From: Streptomyces lateritius
GTDB taxonomy: Bacteria > Actinomycetota > Actinomycetes > Streptomycetales > Streptomycetaceae
Assembly: GCF_014649715.1 (NCBI RefSeq)
Contig: NZ_BMTO01000012.1
Coordinates: forward strand, 188,843 to 252,842
DNA: 64,000 bases
Direction of reading: 5' to 3'
The first letter of the stretch is position 1, and each line of letters opens with the position of its first letter. The notes beneath the pieces are model-generated. The model was given only the letters and a program-made list of their open reading frames with translations, had not been told where the DNA came from and did no database searches. Shown here in pieces: positions 1-7,248 of the stretch. Both the position numbers and the translations under genes were made by a program.

Positions 1-66
1 AGACCCGCGACTGCCAACAACGCTCGTGATCGATACAGATGGGTCGTGTCCGGAAAGTAGCGCCGT

Positions 67-81
67 CTGCCCGCAGGGCAG
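67..81 (-). terminator. Weak hairpin past the GAF regulator gene
   Basis: A 6-bp stem (CTGCCC / GGGCAG) with a GCA loop lies 23 bases beyond the stop codon of the minus-strand regulator gene. It could end that transcript but is short and has no T-run, so this is a weak call. Bases 1-103 hold no gene that I can support. Confidence 0.25.
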
Positions 82-103
82 CCGGGACTTCACGGACACG
101 GCC

Positions 104-1402
104 TTAGGCCGCGCCCCTGCGCGCCCCGCGGACCGCCGGTGCCGTCGAGTGCGGGAGCAGGTCGTCCGGGTGGGGCGGGCGGAGGATCTCGACCTCGACC
201 TCCTCACTGAAGCGGTACGGCCGGTGGGCGAGCACGCTCGCCAGGTTCCGGCGGATCCGCGACATCTCCGCCCGTACCGTCACCGTCCTCGTCCGGTCGC
301 CGAACACGTCCTGCGCCAGTTCCGCCGCCGTCCGGCCGTCGCGGTGCAAGGCCAGGACGTACAGCAGTTCGGCGTGGCGCGGACTCAGCTCCTGCGTCCA
401 GCTGCCGGCCGCCCCCGACACCGCCACCGACCAGCGGCGCGGCCGGCTCAGGTCGAGCACCACCCGGCTCGCCGCGCCCGTCGCGCCGTCCGCCGCGGCC
501 CGCTCCTCCTCCACCCGCAGCAGCCAGCCGCCCGGCAACGGCTCCACCGCGCACATCCCCAGCGACGGCAGCCAGACCCGCCCGGCGCGGAAGGACCTGG
601 GCAGCGCGATCCGGTCCACGGGCGCCATCCCGGTCACCGCCGCCGTCCAGCCGTGCGTGTCCACCGCGACCGCCCGCCCGCCCACCCGGCACAGGATCGG
701 CGCGGCCACCGAGCGCAGCCGCTCGATCGACCGCAGATGGCGTTCGCGCATCTCCGCCTCGGCGAGCCGGGCCACCGAGGCGACCAGCGCCAGGGTCGCG
801 GGATGGAAGCTGGAGGCCGGGCCGCTCACGTCGATGATCCCCAGCAGCCGGTGGTCGCGCGGGTCGTGGACGGGGGCCGCGGCGCAGGTCCAGTTGTGCA
901 GGGTGTGGACGTAGTGCTCGGCGGAGTGGACCTGGACGGGCCGCCCCATGGCGAGCGCCGTCCCCACCGCGTTCGTCCCGGTGGTGTGCTCGGTCCAGGC
1001 CGCGCCCTCCTCCAGACAGATGCCGTGGGCCTGCCGGAGAACCGCGCTGTTGCCCTCGCGCCATAGCACCCGGCCCTGCTCGTCGGTGACCACCATGATC
1101 TGCATCGAGGCGTCGGCGATCCCGGCGAGGCCGGCGCTCAGCGTCCGCATGACCTCGCCGAGGACCGTCGCACGCCGCCGCTGCTCCAGCTCGTCACGCT
1201 GGAGCAGCACACTGCTGGTGCCCTGGTCCGGATCGAGACCGAGCCGGAACATCCGTCGCCACGACGCGTCGATCACCGGACGCGGCGCGATCGGCGGCGT
1301 CCGGCCCGCCAGGGTCTCCTCCCGTACCCGGTGCAGCAGTCGGGTCGCCTGGGCGGCGTCCATGGTGGCGAGCCGGTTCATGTCGAGCTGAGTGTTCTTC
1401 AT
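104..1402 (-). CDS. GAF-domain sensor/transcriptional regulator (AcoR N-terminus-like)
   Basis: Protein of 432 residues. The ATG at 1402 is chosen because GGGAGAG lies just upstream and the protein then begins with a typical helical N-terminus. The region around residues 95-210 has the GAF-type ligand-sensor pattern seen at the N-terminus of AcoR-like activators (TDEQGRVLWREG, HTTGTNAVGTAL, LGIIDVSG). The AAA+ sigma-54 domain of true AcoR proteins is absent. Instead the last 100 residues contain a winged-helix-like segment (SPRHAELLYVLALHRDGRT, then RTVTVRAEMSRIRRNL), which probably binds DNA. In Streptomyces such proteins often sit beside aldehyde dehydrogenase genes; any such neighbour would lie left of the window. 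The ligand is unknown. Confidence 0.8.
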   Translation of the reverse strand: MKNTQLDMNRLATMDAAQATRLLHRVREETLAGRTPPIAPRPVIDASWRRMFRLGLDPDQGTSSVLLQRDELEQRRRATVLGEVMRTLSAGLAGIADASMQIMVVTDEQGRVLWREGNSAVLRQAHGICLEEGAAWTEHTTGTNAVGTALAMGRPVQVHSAEHYVHTLHNWTCAAAPVHDPRDHRLLGIIDVSGPASSFHPATLALVASVARLAEAEMRERHLRSIERLRSVAAPILCRVGGRAVAVDTHGWTAAVTGMAPVDRIALPRSFRAGRVWLPSLGMCAVEPLPGGWLLRVEEERAAADGATGAASRVVLDLSRPRRWSVAVSGAAGSWTQELSPRHAELLYVLALHRDGRTAAELAQDVFGDRTRTVTVRAEMSRIRRNLASVLAHRPYRFSEEVEVEILRPPHPDDLLPHSTAPAVRGARRGAA

Positions 1403-1564
1403 CGGTCTCTCCCAGCCACCCGCGGTGCTGTATCGGTTCTGCGCAACTACGGAGTCGTGGTGCCCATCGTGCCGCCCTCCGCTTCCCGCTGAAGGGCGGT
1501 TCGGGTAATCCTGCAACCCTTTGCAACTCTGGCAGTCACCCGTTCGGTGCATGAGGCTGTGCAC

Positions 1565-1606
1565 AGCGGAGGGTGGTGCCGTGTCGGCGCAGCACCACCC
1601 TCCGCT
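1565..1606 (-). terminator. Terminator of the AidB-like acyl-CoA dehydrogenase gene
   Basis: A perfect 15-bp stem (arms 1565-1579 and 1592-1606) with a 12-nt loop begins 48 bases past the stop of the minus-strand gene at 1654. It separates this gene from the GAF regulator downstream in the same direction, which should therefore have its own promoter in 1403-1560. Confidence 0.7.
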
Positions 1607-1653
1607 TTCGTGCCCGGCGCATGCCGCGTCGGCGCGGCCGGCCCCGGACCGGC

Positions 1654-3291
1654 TCAGATCTCCACCCGCGCCCGCTCCACCACCGTTCCCAGGTCCAACG
1701 TGTGCGGCAGCGTCCCGAACGCCGACCCCCAGTCGCCCCCGAGCCGCGAGGCGCAGAACGCGTCCGCCACCTCCGGCGGCGCCCAGCGCACCAGCAGGGA
1801 CCCCTGGAGCACCAGCGCCATCCGCTCGGCGAGCCGCCGAGCCCGTGCCTCGATGCCGTCCAGATCCGCCAGCTCCGTCAGCACCGCCGTGATCGCCCGG
1901 TCGAGCCGGTGGTCCGCGCCCCGGGCCCGCCCGACCTCCGTCAGGAACGCGTCCAACGCCGCCGGCTCCTGCCGCAACGCCCGCAGCACGTCCAGCGCCT
2001 GGATGTTGCCGGAGCCCTCCCAGATCGAGTTCAGGGGCGACTCGCGCAGCAGGCGAGGCATCCCCGACTCCTCCACGTAACCGTTGCCGCCCAGGCATTC
2101 GAGCGCCTCCGCCACCAGCGGCGTGCACCGCTTCGTCACCCAGTACTTCGCCGCGGGCACCGCGATCCGCGCGAACGCCCGCTCCTGCTCCGTACCGGAG
2201 TCCCAGGCCGCCGCGAGCCGCATCCCGAGCACCGTCGCCGCCTCCGACTCCAGCGCCAGATCGGCCAGTACGTTGCGCATCAGCGGCTTGTCGATCAGCG
2301 GGCCGCCGAACGCACGGCGGTACGCGGCGTGGTGCACGGCCTGCGCCACCGCCTGGCGCATCAGCGCCGCCGAGCCGAGCACGCAGTCGAGCCGGGTCGC
2401 CGCGACCATCTCGATGATCGTGCGGACCCCGCGCCCCTCCTCACCGACGCGGCGCGCCCACGTCGTCCCGTCGAACTCCACCTCCGCCGAGGCGTTCGAC
2501 CGGTTGCCGAGCTTGTCCTTGAGCCGCTGGATCAGGAACGTGTTGCGCGTGCCGTCCTCGAGGACCCGCGGCACCAGGAAGCAGGTCGGTCCCCCCGCGG
2601 CCTGCGCCAGGACCAGGAAGCCGTCCGACATCGGCGCCGAGCAGAACCACTTGTGCCCGGTCAGGACGTACCCCCCGTCCGCGTCCAGCGGCCGGGCCTC
2701 GGTCGTGTTGGCTCGTACGTCGCTGCCGCCCTGCTTCTCCGTCATCCCCATGCCGAGGAGCACCCCCGCCTTCTCGCGTGGCGGCCGCAGCCCCTCCTCG
2801 TACACCAGCGAGGTCAGCAGCGGCTCCCACACGGCGGCCAGAGCGGGATCCGCCCGCAGCGCGGGCACCGCGGCGTGCGTCATCGACAGCGGACAGCCGT
2901 GACCCGCCTCGACCTGGGTCATCACCATGAACCCGGCGGCCCGGCGCACATGACCACCCGGACGGGCCCAGGCGGCCGTCAGTCCCGCGTTGACGGACTT
3001 CCCGAGGAGCCGGTGCCAGGACGGATGGAACTCGACCTCGTCGCTCCGGTTCCCGTAGCGGTCGTGCGTCCGCAGCCGCGGCGGGTACTCGTTGGCGAGC
3101 GTCCCCCACGCCTGCGCCTGCGCCGACCCGGCGGACCGGCCCAGCGTCCGAAGCTCCCCGCGCGCGTCCGCGAGGACCTCCGGTGACAGATGGCGCTCGA
3201 CGGCATCCGCCAGAGCCCGGTCGGACGCGAAGACGTCGTATCCCACCAGGGGCGGAGCCTGGTTGGTCACTGTGTGGGTGGTGGCTGCCAT
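1654..3291 (-). CDS. Acyl-CoA dehydrogenase family protein, AidB-like
   Basis: A 545-residue flavoprotein, close to the 541 residues of E. coli AidB and much longer than ordinary 380-residue acyl-CoA dehydrogenases. Features include the flavin/substrate region GMGMTEKQGGSDVRANTTEA, the interface motif TGHKWFCSAPMSDGF, and the C-terminal LGGNGYVEESGMPRLLRE followed by SIWEGSGNIQALDVL, whose Glu is the usual catalytic base position. AidB proteins bind FAD and DNA and are linked to the alkylation response; the true substrate is unsettled. ATG 3291 is preferred over 3330 because a TACCGT -10 lies exactly 6 nt upstream, giving a leaderless mRNA. The gene diverges from the YihY gene with only 17 bp between start codons. 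Confidence 0.85.
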   Translation of the reverse strand: MAATTHTVTNQAPPLVGYDVFASDRALADAVERHLSPEVLADARGELRTLGRSAGSAQAQAWGTLANEYPPRLRTHDRYGNRSDEVEFHPSWHRLLGKSVNAGLTAAWARPGGHVRRAAGFMVMTQVEAGHGCPLSMTHAAVPALRADPALAAVWEPLLTSLVYEEGLRPPREKAGVLLGMGMTEKQGGSDVRANTTEARPLDADGGYVLTGHKWFCSAPMSDGFLVLAQAAGGPTCFLVPRVLEDGTRNTFLIQRLKDKLGNRSNASAEVEFDGTTWARRVGEEGRGVRTIIEMVAATRLDCVLGSAALMRQAVAQAVHHAAYRRAFGGPLIDKPLMRNVLADLALESEAATVLGMRLAAAWDSGTEQERAFARIAVPAAKYWVTKRCTPLVAEALECLGGNGYVEESGMPRLLRESPLNSIWEGSGNIQALDVLRALRQEPAALDAFLTEVGRARGADHRLDRAITAVLTELADLDGIEARARRLAERMALVLQGSLLVRWAPPEVADAFCASRLGGDWGSAFGTLPHTLDLGTVVERARVEI

Positions 3292-3296
3292 GCCGA

Positions 3297-3303
3297 TACG
3301 GTA
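3297..3303. promoter_or_regulatory. Shared, symmetric -10 element for two divergent leaderless genes
   Basis: TACGGTA reads as TACGGT on the plus strand (3297-3302) and as TACCGT on the minus strand (3303-3298). Each fits TANNNT and each lies 6 nt from a start codon (GTG 3309 on plus, ATG 3291 on minus), the expected distance for a transcript starting at the first codon base. Both genes thus appear to be fired from one near-palindromic element. No good -35 is visible on either side. Confidence 0.6.
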
Positions 3304-3308
3304 AGGAG

Positions 3309-4424
3309 GTGCAGGCAGCAAAGGAAACACCCGAGCGGCAGCCCGGGAGCAGACTCCACCGGGCGCGAGTCCTCTACCGCAACGTATCCAAGCGGAAGAT
3401 GGTCTGGCTGCTCCTGAAGGACACCGTCAATTCGTGCATCGAGTACCGCATCCTCGGCCTGGCCGCCGAGGCGGCGTTCTTCACCCTGCTGTCCCTGCCC
3501 CCGCTGCTGCTCGGCATGATCGCGCTCCTCGGCTACGCGGACGACTGGACCAACACCAACACGGTCGCCAGCATCGAGGAGAACATCCTCAACGCCGCCC
3601 GGACCGTCCTCTCCGACCGGGGCGTCCGCCAGATCGCCCAGCCGCTCCTGGAGGACGTCACCCACGGCAAACGGCCGGAGCTGATCTCCCTCGGCTTCGC
3701 CATCGCCCTGTGGTCCGGGTCCCGAGCCGTGAACGTCTTCATCGACACCATCACCGTGATGTACGGACTCGACGGCCACCGCGGCATCGTCAAGACCCGG
3801 CTCCTCGCCTTCCTGCTCTACATCGTCGCGCTGCTCATCGGCGCGGTCGTCCTGCCGCTCGCCGTGGTCGGCCCCGACCGGGTCGTGGAGCTGGTGCCCT
3901 GGGGCACGGAGGTCGTCTCCGTGCTCTACTGGCCGGCCGTCATCCTGCTCTCCATCGCCTTCCTCACCACGCTCTACCACGTGTCCGTCCCCGTCCGTTC
4001 GCCGTGGATCGAGGACATCCCGGGCGCCCTTGTGGCGCTCGCGATGTGGGTTCTGGGCAGTTTCCTGCTCCGGATCTACCTGACCAGCCAGGTCGAGGGA
4101 CCGACCATCTACGGCTCCCTCGCCGCCCCGATCGCCGTCCTGCTCTGGATCGGCATCTCGGCCTTCGCCGTCCTGGTCGGCGCGGCGGTGAACGCGGCGA
4201 TCGACCGCGTCTGGCCCTCGGTCGCGACGGCCGCGGCCCGCGAGGCCACCGACCGGGCCCGCGCCGCCCAGGTCGCGGACCTCGTCGCACGGCTGCGCGC
4301 GGAGGCGGACGAGGTGGACGAGGACGACCCGGACATGCCGTCCGAGTTCCCGGAACGCTGGTCCAGGTTCCTGCCCCCCGACGACGTGAAGTCGCGGCTG
4401 CACTCCGGGTGGGAGAAGGACTGA
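3309..4424 (+). CDS. YihY/BrkB-family inner membrane protein
   Basis: A 371-residue integral membrane protein of the YihY family (formerly mis-described as RNase BN). The family signature is seen at about residues 45-60 (EYRILGLAAEAAFFTLLSLP), followed by about six hydrophobic segments, including GLAAEAAFFTLL, TRLLAFLLYIVALLIG, VLYWPAVILLSIAF and IAVLLWIGISAFAVLVGAAV. The C-terminal 70 residues are soluble, charged and alanine-rich. The GTG at 3309 is chosen because a TACGGT -10 ends 6 nt before it; AAGGAG directly abuts the start and is too close to act as a ribosome binding site. The function of YihY proteins is not established; transport or envelope roles have been suggested. Confidence 0.85.
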   Translation: MQAAKETPERQPGSRLHRARVLYRNVSKRKMVWLLLKDTVNSCIEYRILGLAAEAAFFTLLSLPPLLLGMIALLGYADDWTNTNTVASIEENILNAARTVLSDRGVRQIAQPLLEDVTHGKRPELISLGFAIALWSGSRAVNVFIDTITVMYGLDGHRGIVKTRLLAFLLYIVALLIGAVVLPLAVVGPDRVVELVPWGTEVVSVLYWPAVILLSIAFLTTLYHVSVPVRSPWIEDIPGALVALAMWVLGSFLLRIYLTSQVEGPTIYGSLAAPIAVLLWIGISAFAVLVGAAVNAAIDRVWPSVATAAAREATDRARAAQVADLVARLRAEADEVDEDDPDMPSEFPERWSRFLPPDDVKSRLHSGWEKD

Positions 4425-4486
4425 CGCGAGGGGGGCGGGGTCAGGCGCCCTCCGGTGACCCGGCTCGGCCGCCTACCCTCGGCGGT

Positions 4487-5239
4487 GTGTACGAGGAGAG
4501 AGCCGCGCGCCTGGACGGCGCCGTCGTCTGGACCCGGGCCCCCGCATCCGGCGACGGAGCGGCCCGGCCGCCCGAGCCGTACGCCGTACTGCCGGACGGC
4601 TGCATGGACCTGATGTGGTGCGACGGCCGGCTGCTCGTGGCGGGACCCGACACCCGGGCGTTCGTCCCCGAGAACCAGGCGGCCCACTACGCCGGCGTCC
4701 GCTTCGCACCCGGTGACGCACCCGCACTGCTCGGCGTCCCGGCGCGCGAGCTGCGCGACCGGCGGATCGGACTCGGCGCCCTCTGGGGCGAGGCCCGGGC
4801 CCGGCGGCTCGGCGAGCGTATCGCCGAAGCCTCCGACCCCGCCGCCGCACTGGAGGAACTCGTCCTGCGACGGGCCCTGGAGGTCCCGGCCCCCGACCCG
4901 CTGCTCCGGGCCGTCGTCCGGCGGCTGAACGCCGGCCGGCCCGTGGCCGAGACGGCCGAGGCCGTCGGCATCGGCTCCCGCCAGCTGCACCGGCGGTCGC
5001 TGGACGCGTTCGGCTACGGCCCCAAGACCCTCGCCCGCGTCCTCCGGCTCCAGCGCGCCCTCGCCCTGGTCCGGGCCGGACTGCCGTACACCGAGGCGGC
5101 GCTCCGAGCCGGCTGCTCCGACCAGGCCCATCTGGCGCGCGAGACCCGGACGCTGGCCGGGACCACGCTGACCGCCTACGCCGCCGCCTGGGCGAAGAGG
5201 GAGACGCCGCAGCCGTCCGGGTCGAGCACCACGGCGTAG
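4487..5239 (+). CDS. AraC-type helix-turn-helix regulator with DUF6597-like N-terminus
   Basis: A 250-residue protein. The first 110 residues resemble the cupin-like sensor of small AraC regulators (PYAVLPDGCMDLMWCDGRLL, GVRFAPGDAPALLGVPARELRD). The C-terminal 100 residues carry an AraC HTH (IGSRQLHRRSLDAFGYGPKT, then LVRAGLPYTEAALRAGCSDQ and HLARETRTL). The GTG at 4487 is chosen because TACCCT (4474-4479) lies 7 nt upstream, a leaderless arrangement. The 3' end overlaps the convergent VOC gene by 64 bp, so the two coding sequences share an antisense stretch. The effector and targets are not evident. Confidence 0.8.
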   Translation: MYEERAARLDGAVVWTRAPASGDGAARPPEPYAVLPDGCMDLMWCDGRLLVAGPDTRAFVPENQAAHYAGVRFAPGDAPALLGVPARELRDRRIGLGALWGEARARRLGERIAEASDPAAALEELVLRRALEVPAPDPLLRAVVRRLNAGRPVAETAEAVGIGSRQLHRRSLDAFGYGPKTLARVLRLQRALALVRAGLPYTEAALRAGCSDQAHLARETRTLAGTTLTAYAAAWAKRETPQPSGSSTTA

Positions 5240-5574
5240 CGCTGTCCCCAGACCGCGTCCCAGGGCTTGAGGTGCCCGCGGTATCCGGACGAGACGAGCG
5301 ACTCGTACGTGGCGTCCACCTCCTGGGGCGAGGAGCAGCGGAAGGCGAGCCCGATCCGGTCACCGGCCTCGGGCCGGGCCCAGCCGGGGTCGAAGGAGCG
5401 GATGACCTCCTCCGTGTCCCAGGCGATCCGCATCCCGCCGGGCAGCGCGGCCTCCACGTGCGGCGCCGTGTCGGCGTCGGCCGGTACGCCGAGGCCGAGG
5501 CGGCGGTAGAAGGCGAGCGAGGCGGCCATGTCGGAGACCACCAGGCCGATGACATCGAGTCGTGGTGTGTTCAT
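5176..5574 (-). CDS. VOC family (glyoxalase/bleomycin-resistance fold) protein
   Basis: A 132-residue protein with one full VOC domain: two beta-alpha-beta-beta-beta modules beginning LDVIGLVVSDMAASLAFYRR and DRIGLAFRCSSPQEVDATYE, ending in a DPDGCGVSLFA strand. VOC proteins are metal-dependent lyases, dioxygenases or binding proteins; the substrate cannot be told from this sequence. ATG 5574 is preceded by TAGCGT with a 6-nt gap, so the mRNA is probably leaderless. It is convergent with, and overlaps by 64 bp, the AraC-type gene. Confidence 0.85.
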   Translation of the reverse strand: MNTPRLDVIGLVVSDMAASLAFYRRLGLGVPADADTAPHVEAALPGGMRIAWDTEEVIRSFDPGWARPEAGDRIGLAFRCSSPQEVDATYESLVSSGYRGHLKPWDAVWGQRYAVVLDPDGCGVSLFAQAAA

Positions 5575-5940
5575 GCCGCCACGCTAGAACCGGCCCCGGC
5601 GCCGGGTCTTGAACGAATCGGACCCGGGCCGCCGGACTACGCCACCGTCGTGACGATCACGGGTACGCGTACCTCGTGCACCGGCGCGATCCAGCCCGGC
5701 AGGGCTCGGATCCGCCGAAGCGGACCGCCGGCACCCAGCCCCGTCTGCCGCTGTCGGCCATGGTCATCGCCCAGCCCTTCGAGCTCCACCCGAGCGCCGC
5801 GCATGTGTCCGTGTGGCTACTTGAGCGGCAGGCGAACCAGTCGCTGCTGCCGGCGTGCACAAGGGGTTCCCCACGACTTGTCGCGGCCGCGAGTCCGCGC
5901 ACGCGCAGACGGGCCATTGCCGACGGCGGCCGCTCTTCGG
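5575..5940. other. Intergenic stretch without a recognisable gene
   Basis: 366 bp between the VOC gene start and the stop of the GlxA-type regulator. Both strands have open frames (for example plus 5676-5957 and a minus frame running to 5657), but none shows a known domain, a ribosome binding site or Streptomyces-like codon bias. It holds the VOC promoter next to 5575 and may contain remnants of a decayed gene. Confidence 0.4.
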
Positions 5941-6894
5941 TCACCGGGTCCTGGTGAAGGTACGGCGGTAGGTGCGGGGCGGTACGCCACGGCGGCGGAC
6001 GAACTGTTCGCGCAGCACGGCCGCGGAGCCGTAGCCGACCAGGCGGGCGATCTCCTCGACCGGCAGGTCCGTGGTCTCGAGGAGTTCCTCCGCCCGGCCG
6101 AGCCGCAGACCGAGCACCCACGCGTGGGGCGTCGTGCCGGTCGCGGCGGTGAACCGGCGGGCGAAGGATCGCCGGCTCATCAGGGCGCGCCGCGCCAACT
6201 CCGCGACGGGCAGCCGTTCGTGGAGGTGTTCCCGGGCCCAGGCGAGCACGTCCGCGAGCCGTTCGTCCTCGCTGTCCTCGGGGACGGGAGCCGCCACGTA
6301 CTGGGCCTGCCCGCCGTCGCGGTGCGGTGACAGAACGAGGTCGCGGGCGACGGCGTTGGCGGCGGCCGCTCCGTACTCGCGGCGCAGCAGATGCAGGCAG
6401 AGGTCGAAACCGGCCGCGGCCCCCGCGCCCGTGAGGATCCGGCCCTCGTCGACGTACAGGGCGTCGGGATCGACGGTGACGGACGGGTGGCGGCGGGCGA
6501 GGAGATCGGCGAACCGCCAATGGGTGGTGGCCCGAAGACCGTCGAGCAGCCCGGCGGCGGCGAGCGCGAACGCACCGACGCAGTGAGCCCCGACCAGCGC
6601 GCCGCGGGCGTGCGCGGCACGGAGCGCCTCGAGCACGGGGGCGGGTGGTGGAGTGCGGAAGCCGGCCCAGGGGAGGGCGAGTACGAGATCGGCGGAGGCG
6701 AGCCGTTCGAGCCCGTGCTCGACGGCCAACGGCACCCCGACATCGGTGACGACGCGCCCCGGCCGTTCGGTGCAGAGCGCGAAATCGAAGCGCGGAGGCC
6801 CGTCGGCGTGGGCGTCGAAGACCTCGGCGACGAGACCGACGGCGAGCATGCCGACGCGAGGCGGGGCGTAGGCGGCGACGGAGAGGAACGGCAT
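5941..6894 (-). CDS. GlxA-family transcriptional regulator (DJ-1/PfpI plus AraC)
   Basis: A 317-residue two-domain regulator. Residues 1-185 form a DJ-1/PfpI-like (class I glutamine amidotransferase fold) sensor with ADLVLALPWAGFRTPP and the nucleophile-elbow region GALVGAHCVGAFALAAAGLL. The C-terminal 95 residues hold an AraC double HTH (LPVAELARRALMSRRSFARR, VEEIARLVGYGSAAVLREQF, ending RGVPPRTYRRTF). Such regulators usually lack amidase activity and sense small nitrogenous ligands. ATG 6894 is chosen because it begins the conserved sensor strand and CATACT lies 7 nt upstream; an in-frame start at 6972 would add 26 unconserved residues. The target is unknown. Confidence 0.85.
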   Translation of the reverse strand: MPFLSVAAYAPPRVGMLAVGLVAEVFDAHADGPPRFDFALCTERPGRVVTDVGVPLAVEHGLERLASADLVLALPWAGFRTPPPAPVLEALRAAHARGALVGAHCVGAFALAAAGLLDGLRATTHWRFADLLARRHPSVTVDPDALYVDEGRILTGAGAAAGFDLCLHLLRREYGAAAANAVARDLVLSPHRDGGQAQYVAAPVPEDSEDERLADVLAWAREHLHERLPVAELARRALMSRRSFARRFTAATGTTPHAWVLGLRLGRAEELLETTDLPVEEIARLVGYGSAAVLREQFVRRRGVPPRTYRRTFTRTR

Positions 6895-7032
6895 GGCGCG
6901 GAGTATGGCAGGAGGTGGCACCGAACCCGTGATCGGCGGCAGAGGGTCGCTCGGCCTGGTCGCGGTCGGCACGCTGTCCTCCGGGCCCTCAGGTTCGCGG
7001 AAAATACTTCGCGCGGTCCGGAGTCCCCGGTC

Positions 7033-7073
7033 TAGGGTGTGATCGTTCCCCGGGACGGCCGTTGCGGCCGTCC
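7033..7073 (+). promoter_or_regulatory. Promoter -10 and 5' UTR hairpin ahead of the small ORF and rsgA
   Basis: TAGGGT at 7033-7038 is a good -10, placing the transcript start near 7045. Directly downstream a perfect 9-bp hairpin (7053-7061 with 7065-7073, TTG loop) would form at the 5' end of the RNA. It is followed by the AGGAGG of the 23-codon ORF. No convincing -35 is seen. Confidence 0.45.
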
Positions 7074-7112
7074 GCGAGTGTGTCGACGTGTGTGATCCAG
7101 GAGGTGTGACCG

Positions 7113-7184
7113 ATGGCTGTCATGACGACGGGCGCTGCCCTCATCCAGAAGTGCGTCAACTCCACCTCTGTGGTCTCCGGCTGA
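7113..7184 (+). CDS. 23-codon small ORF, candidate leader peptide of rsgA
   Basis: ATG at 7113 follows AGGAGG(TG) (7099-7104) with an 8-nt spacer, the best ribosome binding site in this area. The ORF encodes MAVMTTGAALIQKCVNSTSV plus three residues and stops at 7182-7184, 49 bp before the GTG that can start rsgA. I do not recognise the peptide. It has one Cys and no run of a single amino acid that would point to classic attenuation. Position, strong RBS and the hairpin that follows suggest a translated leader; an independent small protein is the alternative. A random ORF is less likely because of the RBS. Confidence 0.5.
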   Translation: MAVMTTGAALIQKCVNSTSVVSG

Positions 7185-7221
7185 CCTTCCTGTCTCATCC
7201 GCGCGCCCAAGTGCGCGTGCC

Positions 7222-7248
7222 GGGGCCACCCTTGTGAAGGGTCACCCC
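7222..7248 (+). promoter_or_regulatory. Imperfect hairpin covering the rsgA start region
   Basis: GGGGCCACCC (7222-7231) can pair with GGGTCACCCC (7239-7248), with a 2-bp internal mismatch, leaving a TTGTGAA loop that contains the GTG at 7234. The stem ends immediately before the alternative TTG start at 7249. The structure could mask initiation of rsgA and be opened by ribosomes translating the upstream ORF; this is inference. Confidence 0.4.

Noticed and set aside
7113..7184. Small ORF before rsgA as a RiPP precursor
   Set aside because: There are no modification enzymes near it, only one Cys and no leader-like segment; a regulatory leader fits better.
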